Shown here piece by piece: positions 1 to 12,700 of a stretch of 64,000 nucleotides of DNA. Each line of letters opens with the position of its first letter. Position 1 is the first letter of the stretch. Both the position numbers and the translations under genes were made by a program. Source of the DNA: Amylostereum areolatum (lineage: Eukaryota; Basidiomycota; Agaricomycetes; Russulales; Stereaceae); contig SAXG01000012.1 of assembly GCA_012932865.1 (NCBI GenBank), forward strand, positions 496,001 to 560,000, written 5' to 3'. The notes beneath the pieces are model-generated. The model was given only the letters and a program-made list of their open reading frames with translations, was not told the origin of the DNA and ran no database searches.

Positions 1-657
1 TGGAGAAGGGAGGGAGAAGGAGAGTTGGGGTATACAGACGCGTTGACACAAACGCGTTAAAGGGCTGGCTGTTCCGGACAGCAGCAGACTGAATGTGAAT
101 GGGTACCACGGTCAGGGACCGATTGCAGGATAGCCGTAGAGCTGATTCAATACCCTGGCCAGGGAATTGGGATCGAGAACAAGTGGATGGCGAGCAAGAA
201 GTGAGACAGTCCGAGGCTCGTTGTGAAAAGTAAAGGGCTTGTCGTCGTCGTCGTCGTATGAAGGCAAAGGAAGGCGAAGGCGGGAGAGCGAGTAACCTTC
301 AAGTTCCGTGGCGCAGCAATTCGGTACGAGTACGATTTTGAATTCGACCCGGATGGTTGCATGGTTGTCGCGTTTCCAAGTCGCCTAGCGTCTCTTCAGC
401 GTCCCTATTCGTTGCCATCATTCCCACCCGCCGATTACTCGGCAATCCCCTGCTGTATTATCAACCCCGCCGCATGGCAGGGGAAGCATAAGTATGGTAT
501 CCCTACTCTCCAAGTACACGTACATCCTCAAAGAGACTGACAGCTCCAATAAAAACGATTAAACATCCTATCACGCACAACTAGAAGAATCTCAGATAGC
601 CTCGATCTGGGGAAACGACCGCCACACAGTCCATCTACAGGGTATAGAGCGCACCGG
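1..657. other. left-edge intergenic sequence
   Basis: No convincing gene is visible. The stretch lies downstream of the minus-strand Sec7-family gene, so its right part is probably that gene's 3' untranslated region. A short GTC/CGT trinucleotide run sits near 241-258. A 71-codon open frame on the minus strand reads through that run (giving a run of threonines) and has no recognisable domain. Confidence 0.5.
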
Positions 658-3600
658 CTATCGAAGGTTAGAAGAGACGTAAGACGCCTCTGAGAAAAAG
701 GGTATCGGCGAGCGCGAAACCTTGCCCGTCGGCATCCCTGGAACCCCCCGTTGCTCTTGAGATCTCGCCTGCGTTGGAGATTTCGTCTGCGTGCGAGATA
801 TGCGCAGGTCCGACGGTACCTTCACCAACGACACTCGCTTTGCCGCACGAGTTTTGTTCCACTCCTCTGCTTCCTCGAGGCTTTCCTTGGCCGTCACAAA
901 TCGCTCGTGCCCATGCGTAAGGTCTTCCGACGAGTCAGGAACTGACCCTACCACAGCCCGCGGTGGGTGAAGCGAAAGTGTTGAATCGGTCCGCATTGTT
1001 GTGGGACTTTCCCCCGCGTGAAATGAGTATGAGCTTGAAGAGCCCAAATGACCTTCGTCCGTCAGGGGAGTACCTAGCGGCGAATCCGACAACGCCGCGC
1101 CTTCAAACGCGCGGTTCGGGATGCCATTGTTCGTCCAGCTGTGGTCTAGTGCCGAATGGAATGATGCGCTTGTCGAAGACGACAAGGGTCGGTTGTGCGC
1201 ATGTACCGACTGGCCTGAGGAAGACGAAGTAGGAGGAGAGGGGCTGTCCAGATGCAGTGACAATGCCATCCTAGACCCACCTGAGGCCTCTCTGCGTTTC
1301 TGCAGGGTTTCAGTCGCGGCCCTGAGTGCTAGCGACTTCGTCCTATGCCAAGTCCCGCACTTCAGCGACAAGGTCGTGGGCCAGGACCTCTCGATGGCAG
1401 ACAAACTTCTCCAACTCCAACCGCATGAACATGACCTTTCTCGCAACACCCTGGACAACCATTTCGAGACGATCGCGGGTCGTTCGTTGGAATGGAGTGA
1501 GGATGCCGATATTCCGGACCAACCGAAGGTCGTCGTCCAACTGAGATTGTGAGGTCGCTATGCGGGCATCCAACGCCTTGATTTTTGAGCGGATAAGTTG
1601 AGCGCGTGAACTGGGCTTAGTTTCAGTCTCGTCTGGGGAAGTCGGCCATGCTTGTATTGCAGATTCAAGGCTGACAGCCCTAGGTCGTCCTTCAGGCTTG
1701 GAGGTGTAATCATCCATAGAGGGAGACCGCCCAGCAGCAAGGTCAGCTTTGACTTGATCAAAGGTCGCTTTGAACTGCTGAGCACCATCTATGGCAGGAG
1801 CAGTGGGCACCTCGAATGCGATCTGAGGAGCACCGGCACCCGGCTTGGCGGATCTCGACGTGGCTGGTACAGGAGAAGGCTCGGGGGGAGGAATAGGGCG
1901 ATCGACAAATTCGGCCTGAGCTTCGATTGTCCCATGTGCGAACGCGAGGCGAAGATACCGCCGCCTTAGGTGTTTTTAAGTCCCGCAAATGAGAGGCAGC
2001 CGCCGCGACACCCATCAGTTGAACATCCTTGCCTGATATTGCCAAAGGTCTCATTCGTATTCCGGCGGTCTTGAAGGCGCTTGCGTAGTTGATTCGCGAT
2101 ATCCACTGATCCATGTCAGTTTCATCGGTGGCTTTTAACAGCAACTGACGTCCATCGTGCAGGATGAGCGTGAAGGTGTTGTCTGTCTGTATTCACCGGC
2201 GCATGAGAAGGATCTAGTGATGTATTGTGACATAGCGAACCTTGTCATAAGTTTTGTCATAGATGGCAAGCGCATCCTTGACCGTAAAGATTTCATCGGG
2301 TTTGAGAAGAGACGCAGGAGGCATCAACAGCTGAGTGGATCCGGCACCCATCTGCCCGCTAAGATGCGCCGCCCACACAGGATCACGAAAAAGCAGAAGT
2401 TGGGAGCCGGTGAGGATGACGCTCCAGTCCTTCCATTTTCGAGACGACACCCGTTTTCCGCCTTCAAGGACGACATCTCTTCGATGAAGCAGCCCAACTT
2501 TAGTCACTTTCAGAGACACGTCCTCGTTGACAGGATGGCCATGATCGGGTGCCGCGTAAAGACCAGGGTACGGTGAAGAAAACCCGCCAACTCCCAAGGC
2601 AAAAAAGGGCGTGGACAAGCGCCGTTGCTCTGAGGAGACCTCAATGACGCCCGCGCGTGCAAATGCACCGCGTAGTTCCTCTTCGTTCCATATGCCTTGA
2701 GATCCCCGATACGAGTAAGGATTTTCCAGAGGGACGTAAGTTTCGATAGTGACGCGTAGAGGGTCGAGCAAATTCTGCGAGAGCAATTCAATAACACGGA
2801 ACACCGGATGATGAAACGACGGACCTTCGTTATGAGATAATAAGGATCCACCTTGTTACTCCTGGTAAGTATCGAGATGGAGCTAGCGGCCATTCCAGTT
2901 GGAGCTCCCAGACCCGTGCTAGGACGGGACGGCGTCTCCGGTTGTAGCCCTCGCTGCACAGCGGCCTCCAACTGGTCCTCCTCGATGAATATAAACGGTG
3001 CGAAGATGGTATTATCATAAAAGCACTGGATCCAGTGTTAGTACCTGCGTATTGGACAACTGATGTGCTTACGTCTAGCACTTCGGATGGAACACCGGGA
3101 AGACGTGTATTTTTGACATAGTCAGCTTTGGACATCTTGCGCTTATTGGACTTGTTGAATGCGTCTGTATGGAGCATGATGAGGCTAAAAGCGAGGATAT
3201 ACGGGTGGTCTGGACAGATGGTGAGTTGGATACTCTTGCAGTATATGAGACCGCATACCGTCTGAGACGTAGAGGTCTACATGATCTTCACGGTATCTGG
3301 CAGCAAAAGCTTCCATAACACGGTCGATCTGTTGTGTTTCCCGAGGCAGGCCAACGTACATAAGAAGCCTGCGTATCGCGACGTCCAAAGGATCCCTGGA
3401 AAACTCAAAACTACTGATATACGCGCGCAATGCCCTAGTATGAAAGTCGTCTCCGCTATGAAACATCAGCGTGAATTGAATGTGGGAGTTACAGATGGCA
3501 TCTAACCTTGACGCGAGGATAGTCGCTACATCAGCTTTGCTGACAACCTCCAGGACCCGAGACAGATATTCCTCAGGGGATTCTTCGTCTACGTTAGGCT

Positions 3601-5051
3601 TAGGGGGAGGAGCAGAAGGTTTTGAGATGGAAGGACGGGGAGAAGAAGAATTTGGAGAAAGGGGCCGGAGGAATGCTCATGTGTGTCTTGTCGACCGTGG
3701 GGGAAGCAGTAACCGTGGACGAAGAAGCGAACGAAAGGAAATTAACGGAAAGTCGGCGTAGTAGGGGTGTCTGTACGGAAGCTAGTGACTGTCTCGGCGG
3801 GGTTGTTGGTGGCTCGTCGGGCGCAGGAACAGGGAATGATTTGGGCGGAGGTAATGTAGACATATGAGGAGGAGAGTCCATTATGGGGGAAGGAGAAGGA
3901 TCAATAAAGAGTGAGCGTGCGCGAGGACGTTCAAGGACGCCGCCTGCGGTAGATGGCCTTCGAGGTCTGCGATGAGAAGGCGGTGATTGCACAAAAGATG
4001 GAGGGGCGGTTGGGGATGCAAGGAGGGTTCGTCTGTCTGAGTACCGGCGTACAAGCCCTGGCGGACTGGACACCGCTTCGCGTTCGGATTGTGAAGACCC
4101 TGAGGCAGATGACATATTGGTGTCCATCTGGAAGGGAGACACGGGGGGCAAAGTTGGGAGAGTGGTCGAGAGAAAGGAAGCGTTAGCCTCGTCGGCGGTG
4201 GGCGTATTCTTCAAGGAGTCGCGACGCTTCCGGTTCCAAAACGACGGTCTTCTGGTAAGACTCTTGCGAGGGGATGTGATGTCGGGAGGAGTATCGATAA
4301 TCACCTCCTTGCCTTTCCCTTTCCCGTTAGGACTACTACCATTGATGTCCTCGCCCAACGAGATTCCGCGTGGTCGATTAGGGCCGCTAGGGTCATAATG
4401 GGAGGTCTCGCTAGGCGTGGGAGGGAGCCTCAGGGAGCTCTTGGATCGCTTGAGTCCAGGATGACGCTCAGTGGGAATCCGTTCAGCGGTGAGGGAGGCG
4501 ATGTTCGGTTCGGAGAGAGAAGTAGAGGCAGACGCCTGGGGCATAACATGTGGGAGACCTAGACCCAGTGAGGCGTGTGCAAGCGCAGCAGTGGACGAAC
4601 TTGGCCTAGGAGGAGATTGAGCAGTGGGGATAGTGTATGCAGACTTCGGATGGTAGTTCGGGGTCGCAGCTAAACGATAGTCGGCGATGTGTGCGGAACT
4701 CATATCCGAAACGACGCTTTCTTCCGATGTCGGGGTGGGGGGAAGAGCCTTTTCGATGGCAGGCTTGAGTGAATCGAAGGGTCTGATCATAGTGCCAGCC
4801 TCGTCGGGGTCTGTTCCCGAAATACTTCGACGTGCGAGGGGTTCAGGAGGGGCGTGTCGCCTCTTCCAGAGGGGCAAAGAGAAGAAGTGTGTCGACGATT
4901 GTGAAGGGACGGCAGAGACACCTGTCGTGGTCGTGGACTCGCCTAGGAAGGCGTGCACATCGTCTTCGCGGGAGGGTAGGGTTGGTAGGGCGTCCGAAGG
5001 GTGATTTCCGCGCAACGGTGCAGCCTTGTGATGGAGGCCAAACCTGACCAT
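658..5051 (-). CDS. Sec7-domain ARF guanine-nucleotide exchange factor with PH domain (Syt1-like)
   Basis: This is a predicted exchange factor that loads GTP onto ARF-family GTPases at Golgi or endosomal membranes. The first exon (about 3700-5051) encodes a long Ser/Pro-rich disordered N-terminus. The Sec7 domain follows at about 3500-3050, with SRDPLDVAIRRLL, then GLPRETQQIDRVMEAF, which carries the catalytic glutamate in the loop of that motif, then AFSLIMLHTDAFNKSNKRKM. A PH domain follows at about 2570-2030 (WKDWSVILTGSQLLLFRDP, then LLLKATDETDMDQWISRINYA). The C-terminus has a coiled coil (about 1640-1300) and a second disordered tail ending at TAG 658-660. Sec7 followed by PH and a coiled coil matches the Syt1-like fungal ARF-GEFs rather than the large Sec7/GBF1 proteins. 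The gene has many short introns; one of about 64 nt near 1335-1400 is needed to join the coiled coil to the tail. Exact exons were not all resolved. Confidence 0.85.
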
Positions 5052-5392
5052 GCGCAGATGAAGATGGGTAGAACGTGGCGGGCGGCGACCAGTGCGATAC
5101 TCGGTGCAGCCTGGATCACAACGGCGAAGACGGAAGAGACAATGAGCGCGACGGGATGACGGACGACTCGCAGCGGCGCGCCGAGCCTGGCAATTACCTA
5201 ACTCTCGCCATGGCTGTAATCACGCTCACAGGCTACGCTTTTCCCAGGTACGCACAAAAGCACGAAGGGTGAGTATTCAGATACACATGCGTACGCACAC
5301 GCACATACTGACAGCGCCTATGGAAAGTATACAAGTATGGACACGCCGAAATATATGACAGGACAATGCGATGCCAACGATGCCGTTGAGCC
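5052..5392. other. intergenic, between two minus-strand genes
   Basis: It holds the promoter side of the Sec7-family gene and the 3' end of NOP7. No further gene or clear element was seen. Confidence 0.5.
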
Positions 5393-7476
5393 TCACGCCG
5401 CCTTCCCACTCCGACCCTTTGCTTTCTCCAACGCCTTTCTCCGACTCTCGAGTTTGGTGTTCTGCATTTCGGGTCAGTAACATAGATAAACGCAAGATGA
5501 TACCCCTCGCGCACCTCCGCCTGTTGCTTTTTCTGGCTGTACTTCATCTTCTCGTACAACTTCCGCTGCTTGTTGCTCATCATCATCTTGTTCATGTCCT
5601 CTTCCCCATCCGCATCTTGGGTCGGCTTGGCCTTCCGTGCCTTCTTCTGCGACACAGCCACCTTTTGTTCGAAGGTCCCGAAGTCTACCCCAGCCGCCTC
5701 CGCCTCCAGCTCGGCGGCTCGAAGGGCCGCTGCGTCGTCTACAGCTGCTCCCGCCGCCTTGAGAGCTCGTTGGACTGGGGCAATGTCATCATCATCATTT
5801 TCAGCCATTTCATCCTCTGCTTCATCGTCGCCCGAGTCGATCGTGTCCTCCATCGTCGCATCTTCGTTCGGATCAGCCATTGGGTCATACGCACCAGACC
5901 GTTCACCGAAGGGACTCAGATGAGGGGGTAAAGTCCTTCCTTGAGCGTACGACTCCTCCAGGAGAATTTTTCCAGCGTTGATGCAATCGACGACCCACTG
6001 AGGTTGCACATATTTTCTTCGGAGACGGCGTTCGCGTTGCGCGTCCGTTTCGTTGGTTCGTTCCACGAGAGGTCGGTCGATGATAACATGAGTGATGGAA
6101 TCGTCGTCCTCGTCGAATGGTGATCCTGCTCCGGAGGACGCAGGCCAGCCTATTCGTCCACCGAACGAACGAACTGCAAACTCGAAGATCGGCCGAGATG
6201 TCTCTCGAGATAGGAAAAGTGTAAATGGGGCAAAAAGTCTCGGTGCCACTGACTGGGGTAAAGAGGAAAGGGAGTGCAAGGTGGGAAATGACGATGTCTC
6301 CTGTCCGTTCGCCGCAGACGGTCGAGATACGAATTCTTCGTCGTCCTCTCCAGGTGCCGCCTCCACAACAGGTAGAGATACGTCTTCGTCAACGATGCCT
6401 GAAGATGAAGTGTCAATGAGCGACTTGATGGTTTGTCGAACATCTTTGCTTGAGATCTTTTTGCCGTCAACCTGGACGGCGTTTTTTGACGGTATCGACC
6501 CGTTTGTTTTTCCGTTTTCTTGAAGGCTGAATGCGCCCACGCCGGCTGCCGCTTCTTCCTTCTTCACGTCCAGCGGAGGAGGATACACAAGTCCTGCGTC
6601 TGTATACAGTTTGAAGAAGACGAAGCCCAAAAGGGTTTGATAGAGCTCCAGGAAAGTGAGCATCACACGCACATCCACGTCGGTGGGAATCTGACAGAAA
6701 TGAGTGACGTTCCTCGCACGTTAGATATACACGTTACATTTTGTGTGAATTGATATGGCACTAGCCATGTTACAACCTGGTCCATGACTTCGGCTTGATA
6801 GTAGATGCCTTTGATTGATAAGAAAACTTTCTGAGGGAGTGGGTATGCATGACGTATAGCTGCCATTCAGCAGCGAGACGAGAGCAGTTGTCGATGAGAG
6901 AAGCGGAGACACGAGACGTAGAAGGAAGAGATGCGAAGAGGAATATCATGCAAAGTGCATCGTCGATATCCCGCACCGCGTCGATGAAGGTCGGATATCT
7001 GGGGAAAAGAAACGATCAGTATTGCGCAGGCCAAGACAGCAGGTCGCAAACGCACCTTTCCTTGATTATATGGTCGAGTTGGTAAACGGGTTTGTTGTCT
7101 TCCAAGCTCTTCGCACTGCTCCATTCGCCCCTCCCCAGCGCACGCGCTAGGCGTTTTGCAAAGGCCTTGTGTTCCCGTAGTTTTCTAAGGACTGGTTCGT
7201 GCGCTAGGTAGGCAATGTCCTTGGCGTAATAGAAGGTGGTGGGAGCAGAGGACCCTTTATTTGCGCGCTTTTTGTGACGGGGTTCCCGAGGGAAAATGCC
7301 TGGGTAACAAATGTATGAATGATCAGGTCCTCGCCGAACAAGAACCGATGCGCACCCTTCAGGATACATAACCGACGGAAGTCGGCCAGAGAGCATTGGA
7401 GCTTCTTGACAGCTAGAGAGCGAGTCACATATGCTCTTGCTGCACCAACCTTGCCTTTTTGTCTCAAACGACCCAT
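5393..7476 (-). CDS. NOP7: Pescadillo homolog, 60S ribosome biogenesis factor NOP7
   Basis: Pescadillo is a nucleolar protein of the PeBoW complex (NOP7-ERB1-YTM1), needed for 27S pre-rRNA processing and 60S assembly. The start [20 protein letters not shown] and the following [18 protein letters not shown] are the family signature, and the downstream [11 protein letters not shown] block confirms it. A BRCT domain follows ([20 protein letters not shown], later [17 protein letters not shown]), then an acidic stretch and a basic Lys/Arg-rich C-terminal coil. ATG is at 7474-7476. The last intron runs from GTGCGC (after codon GAG, near 5510) to GCAG, about 53 nt. Splicing it gives a C-terminus [22 protein letters not shown] and a stop at 5393-5395; without it the frame runs into low-quality sequence. 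The gene is head-to-head with SmD2, with 188 bp between the starts. Confidence 0.95.
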
Positions 7477-7664
7477 AGTGACGGTGAAAAGATCGAGGTG
7501 AGAATATAGGAGGAAGAAGCCAAGGCAGATCGGTGGTGAAGTCACGACAGTGAAATAAATTGGATCACGTGCACGTCGGTCTAGCTGCAGTCCGCGCGCC
7601 TCACCTTCCATCTTCCATCGACAACTGGCATCTACTCCTCCAACGCTCATTCCTTCAGTCCACG
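7477..7664. promoter_or_regulatory. divergent promoter region NOP7 / SmD2
   Basis: Only 188 bp separate the NOP7 start codon (minus) from the SmD2 start codon (plus), so both promoters and both 5' leaders must fit here. No canonical TATA box was recognised. Co-regulation is an inference from distance alone. Confidence 0.6.
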
Positions 7665-8253
7665 ATGAGGTTTGTTTTCAAATTTTAGTATGCATAACCA
7701 AATGCTGATCTGTAGATCAGCCAGTACGTGCATGTCCCAAAGTCAGAGCTGGACGAGGCTCAACTGCGCCAGTTGGAGGAGCACGAGATTAGCCAAGGTC
7801 CCCTTTCCGTCTTGCAGCAGGCAGTGAGGAACCATACTCAGGTTCTCATATCGCTCCGAAACAACAAAAAACTTCTTGCGAGGGTCAAAGCGTTTGATCG
7901 GCACAGCAATATGGTACGCCGTCCTTCCCGCCTTCTATCGTGCAGTTCAGTTACATGGATTCCAGGTTCTAGAAAACGTAAAGGAGGTATGTAGCTTATA
8001 ACCCCCTCTTCCGTATCTCACCATCTTTACACAGATGTGGACTGAGGTCCCAAAAGGAAAGAACAAGAAGCCCGTCAACAAGGATCGTTTCATTAGCAAA
8101 ATGTTTTTGAGGTGAGTGGTTGCCGCCTATCATACGAGTTTCGCACTGGAACTTCTTCTGCACAGGGGTGACTCTGTTATCTTGAGTGCGTAAACATTGA
8201 CTTCTCCTTGCGCTGTCGCTCACTGCCGAACAGTTTTGCGCAACCAAGCATAA
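7665..8253 (+). CDS. SMD2: Small nuclear ribonucleoprotein Sm D2
   Basis: SmD2 is a core component of the heptameric Sm ring of spliceosomal snRNPs. The gene is six exons: 7665-7669, 7721-7913, 7966-7986, 8035-8111, 8166-8185 and 8234-8253, totalling 336 nt and 111 residues, the normal family length. The first exon is only ATGAG. The spliced protein starts [20 protein letters not shown] and contains the Sm fold signatures [20 protein letters not shown] and [16 protein letters not shown], ending ILRNQA. The family match and the length are both complete. With exons of 5, 21, 20 and 20 nt, this is one of the most fragmented genes in the window. Confidence 0.96.
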
Positions 8254-9217
8254 TACCTCATACGTTCAAGACGCAGACCCGCGTCAGATATGAAAACAAT
8301 GGCACCGGACCTGGTCGCCGGCCTGGTCGCCTCCCTCTACCCGCTCTGGGACGAAGCTTTGCGTGTATGTCTGATGTATGTATCATAGAGCCTCCCTTCC
8401 ACGTCGAATGAGAAGACAGACGTCTGTACCATCTAAGGATCAAACCCCTTCCATCATCGCGTTTCTTGAACAGCGCCCAATGTCATCTCGATCAAAGCAT
8501 ACAGTAGTTCCGTGCGCGGCACCATGCAATCATAGCAGCGCCCTCTCCCAGTCACTCCTGTCGTTAATGTGCGTATTGAGGTAAAGATACATGCCCGTCT
8601 CAAGACCTCAACGCGTGTACTTCGTTGAAAATATCTGAGACGATAAATAAATGAACAAAAGCTCTTCTTCTTTGCAGTTGTAGCCTATAAGAACAGACAA
8701 ACCAGAGACATCAGAAAGAAATTTTATGAATTGCATACGATGACCAGAGTGCAAAAACACCGATGCGATATGCGTGGTGCGCACACATAGCGCTACAAAC
8801 TTGCGCCAGGCTGGAAAGGCTGGAAACCCCATTAGATCCAAGTGACCGCTGAAAATGTCTGTTGCTTATTCAACAACGTGCCAAACCGAGTAAACCGTAT
8901 TTTGCAGGCAAGATATCGTCATAGACTCACCTCTACTATTTCTCAATGAAAGAGAAATGACCCAAGGCAGTGAGGTCGTTCAAACATTGATAACTCACCT
9001 GACCGGCATTGTAAGTCTGGCCAATGGTGTCAAGATGGACGCACAATCGAGCGGAAAAGAATGCCGACGTGGGCATTGGGCGGTTTACTTATGACACCAA
9101 CACCTCGCGAGGCAAAACGCCGGTTCGACGTACTCGCTGTGATATGACAATGGCAGTGGTAAAGTTCGATCAAGGACGCAAGACAGATGTAGGCTGAGGA
9201 TAAGTCTCTAGGGTTCA
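8254..9217. other. about 1 kb without a recognised gene
   Basis: The stretch lies between the convergent 3' ends of SmD2 (plus) and the LYR-motif gene (minus). Short open frames on the minus strand (for example 8608-8841 and 9030-9218) show no known domain. The minus strand carries two strong donor-like sites, CAG/GTGAGT near 8999 and GAG/GTGAGT near 8932, which could belong to 3'-UTR introns of the LYR gene or to a non-coding transcript. Confidence 0.4.
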
Positions 9218-9575
9218 TCAGCGTGGTGGTCGAAGTGGGGCTGCGGGAAAGAATTGTTTGATTTCGCGGTGACCGGACGCTAACTTGTCTTGTATTGCAG
9301 CCTGCATGAACGGATGAGTTTCGCCAGGAAAGAATTGGGAGTAAGAAAGAATACAGCGTCTTCTATATGCCTATTCCTTTCAAATTCTGCTCGAATCCAC
9401 CGAATGGTCTCCTTTCTCGCAGAGACGTCGGATATTCCTGGCCGATGGGATTTGGGTGTAAAGTTATGCAGGAACATGACGAGGAAGGCCTACCTCGAGA
9501 AGCACGTATGGCGTAACGGTAAAGGTTAAGAACGCGATGCTGGAGGATGAAATGCTTGAGAGAGAGGTTGGCCAT
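9218..9575 (-). CDS. LYR-motif mitochondrial protein (LYRM2-like)
   Basis: LYR proteins are small basic mitochondrial matrix proteins that bind acyl carrier protein and act in respiratory-complex assembly. The gene has three exons on the minus strand: 9575-9494, 9437-9355 and 9301-9218, totalling 249 nt and 82 residues. The spliced protein starts MANLSLKHFILQHRVLNLYR, so the LYR motif lies in the first helix. It continues with ARKETIRWIRAEFERNR and AAIQDKLASGHREIKQFF. The size, the LYR position and the WIRxEFExNR segment match the LYRM2 group. Both introns (53-56 nt) have GT-AG ends, and the phases close exactly. The gene is head-to-head with the 4E-T-like gene (161 bp between starts). Which respiratory complex it serves cannot be told from sequence. 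Confidence 0.88.
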
Positions 9576-9736
9576 GGATGGAAAGAGGCAGAGGCCGCGT
9601 TGAAGACTTGAAGTTGTTTCAAGTCCCGCACACGCGACGCCACGAGCGCTTCACGCAGGCTTCAAGCTTGCTGCCACTCCATCTTCTACCCTTTTCTTGC
9701 GCGCCTTCTTCCTCGCTCTAGCTCGGTTTCATTCCA
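9576..9736. promoter_or_regulatory. divergent promoter region LYR gene / 4E-T-like gene
   Basis: The region is 161 bp between two start codons on opposite strands. No clear TATA box was seen. A shared promoter is inferred from spacing only. Confidence 0.5.
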
Positions 9737-12700
9737 ATGGCAGATCCCCCCCACGATGATTATCCTTCATCCCTCTCAGACGATCCTGTCCAAGACGCTC
9801 TCAACTCCATGGAAAAAGTCTCTCTTCAGGTCAAGGTGACAGGCCACGATCCTCGCGAGGATGCTGTTCCTCGTACTCCGCGTCCCATAGTTGTCTATAC
9901 CCGAGAACAGCTCCTTGTTCTCTATCAGTCCCCTTTGGTCAAGCCCCTTGATGACATGCCAGCGTTGAAGGATTGGTTTGGGTACGTGTTCATCATGGCT
10001 GTCCTGACTTGTGACTTCGCTGAATCGGCATGGTTGGTTGTAGCGACTGGACAGAACAAACTGGGAAAGGTCACTCTGATACTTCTACTGCCGCTTCGAC
10101 CACGCGAGACAGGCGGTAAGTTGTCTCCAAATTGTGCATCAGGCAAGTGCTGATCCCCCTCTTAGCTTTCGTCGCGACCAAGAAGATGGAGGTGAGGTCG
10201 CAATACTATCCGCTTATAGCCACGACTCACGGGCTTCAGAACCTCCCCCTCGAGCGACCTTCAGGTCGACATTATCTCAGCCCTCTCAGATGGGCAATTT
10301 CAAACATCAATCCTCCCTGCGCACGAGTGACCGGGACAGAGACAAGGATAATGAGAAGGACAAGGAGCGCGACTTTCGCGACCGTGATGGAGAACGGTTG
10401 CGTAGTGTATGTCACTGTCTTAGCCTTTGCCTCCGTAAAGCTGCTCACCCGTGTCTGTGCAAACAAGCTCTCTGACAAGTATGACCGTGAGCGGCTTGCC
10501 GCTCCCGCTGGTACAGGCCTTCGAACCAAAGACAGAGATTCAGCGCCACATCTTAGCTCTGGTGCTAGCCGGCTTACAGCCCAGAATGGGTTAGCTCCCG
10601 CCTCTGGCCGGCGAGGAGAAGGTCGAGACGCACCGAGACGGAAGCCTGGTGAATCTAGCGAAGACTGGCGAAGAGGTGCGCTTCGCGTGTATTGCTGTAT
10701 CAATATGTCTGACATATCATCATAGGCCGCGACGACCGTGACCGTACGTCCTGTCTACGCAGCCTTGAACACTATTGACATTCTTGCATGTAGGCTCCGA
10801 TGGACAGCGCAGGGATCGCGACGACCGCGAACGCCCGCGCTCTCCGGTGCGCGATTTGTCGAGGCCAAGACGTGATACAACCCCTCCTCGAAGAGATCGT
10901 GAAGATCGTGACCGCGACTAGAAACAGGGACCGCGACGATCCCCGAAAGCGAGAGGACAATCCGCGGCGCGATCGCGACGCTGATCGTGACAACGATGAC
11001 CCTCGTCGCTGGCGAGACGATGGCAAACGGGATGAACGCATGGCTAGCCGAAGGGAACTTCGGGACCGTGACCGGGAACGAGACCGCGAGCGGCCCGGCC
11101 GAAATGCCCAAGATTCTACCTGGGACGCTGATCGTCCTCGCGACAGGGACAGGTGGAACAACACAGACGAGCGCGACGGGCGATCAAAGCGGGCCAACGG
11201 ACGTGACCGGCGGGCTGGGAGCGGGGATGAAGGTAGTCATCGGGAGGAACGCCGTGAGCGGGAGAAGGAGAAGGAGCCAGCCTGGATGGACACTTATGTT
11301 CCCACCACCTCTGGGGGTGGTATCCTTGGTGGGAAAAATCCCGACGGCGAAGTTGACAGTATTCAAGCGTGGAAAAAGAGCATGAAGGAGAAGGAGAAGG
11401 AGAAGGAGAAAGCAGCGGAAACGTCTGGGACCATATCTGGTGACCGCCTTGCTGTAGAAGAACCCCCGGAGAAGCCTGCGCCCGTCGCCGAGTCCCAAAT
11501 GGATGAGATTCAACTTTTCAAGATGATGATCAAGCGGGAGGAAGAGAAGAAGAAGAAGAGAGGGGGGGACAGTCCCGCGGATGCATCCGCTGGGACAACT
11601 CCTCTCCTCTCGTCGTCTTCACCAGGTGTCTCGCAATCGCCTGGGACGTCTTCAAATTGTACGCCATGTTCACATTGCGACTGTCTGTTGATTTTTGTAT
11701 TTACTTCTTATAGTGCCCACGGACAATGGTCCAGTCGGACCGTCAGCCTCCAAAAACATTCCCATCCGTCCTCCTGGCGTTTCATCTCACGGTCCCCTAC
11801 GAACCATGGAAAACTCTGTCCCCACCTCCCGTCCTGTCGCGTCCTCCGCGGAGGCGTTCGCCTCAGCAGTCCACCCACATACCCCCCACGTTGCGTCATC
11901 CTCTCCAGCCTTTGATTCAGCACACTCCTCTGGCTCTCGTTTCTTCCCAGCGCCGCTGGAAGCAGCGAATGTGAATGCCCCTATGGCCGAAAAAACGGCT
12001 GGTGTAGTCAAATCACCCATTCCATCCCAATACGATCAACCGTCTGGCTCCCGTCTACTTGCCTTTGGCTCTCGCACTTCCTCGGCGACTTCAGGGGCCA
12101 TCAACGGACCTGCGTTGGACGATCACGCCATGGGTTTCAGAACAAACCCGCCAGCCGACGCCCCTATGTCCTTTCCCTCCGATGTGTCGCGCCTCGGACC
12201 TGCAGAGCAATTTTATGCTCAAACAAAGCCTCCACAGATGCTGGGGCCCCGCGCTCAGGCGAATTACCCTTCGTTTGAAAATCAACTTCGTCCTCCTATC
12301 ACGCTAGATGATGACGGGTATCAAGACACATCTCGCCGCCAATCTCTCCATTCCATTGGAGATCGTCAGTTCGGCCTCCAATCAGACCCTTATTCTGAAG
12401 CCAGCGGTGGTCACATACTCGGGCAGTCGAACTATTCTCCCAATAGTCACAGTCCGGCGTTAGAGTCGTCTCTTCCTGAACGTAGCCAAGGTGGCTCTCC
12501 CTACCAGGCCAAAGTCAGCCGTTTTGCGAAGTATTTCGATGCCAAAGGCCGCGACGTGCAACCTTTGCCGACAGGCAGAGCCCAAGGTCCCCCTGGCTTC
12601 ACCTCATCGTCGCCACTTTCTTTCCAACGTCAGGATCGTGGCATGAACGATTCGGCCGGTCCTGATTTTGAGAATCGAACCATGGAAGACATTTTCGCCA

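Noticed and set aside
1300..1420. Frameshift in the Sec7-family gene between coiled coil and tail
   Set aside because: A 64-nt GT-AG intron in the right phase explains the frame change, so no mutation is needed.
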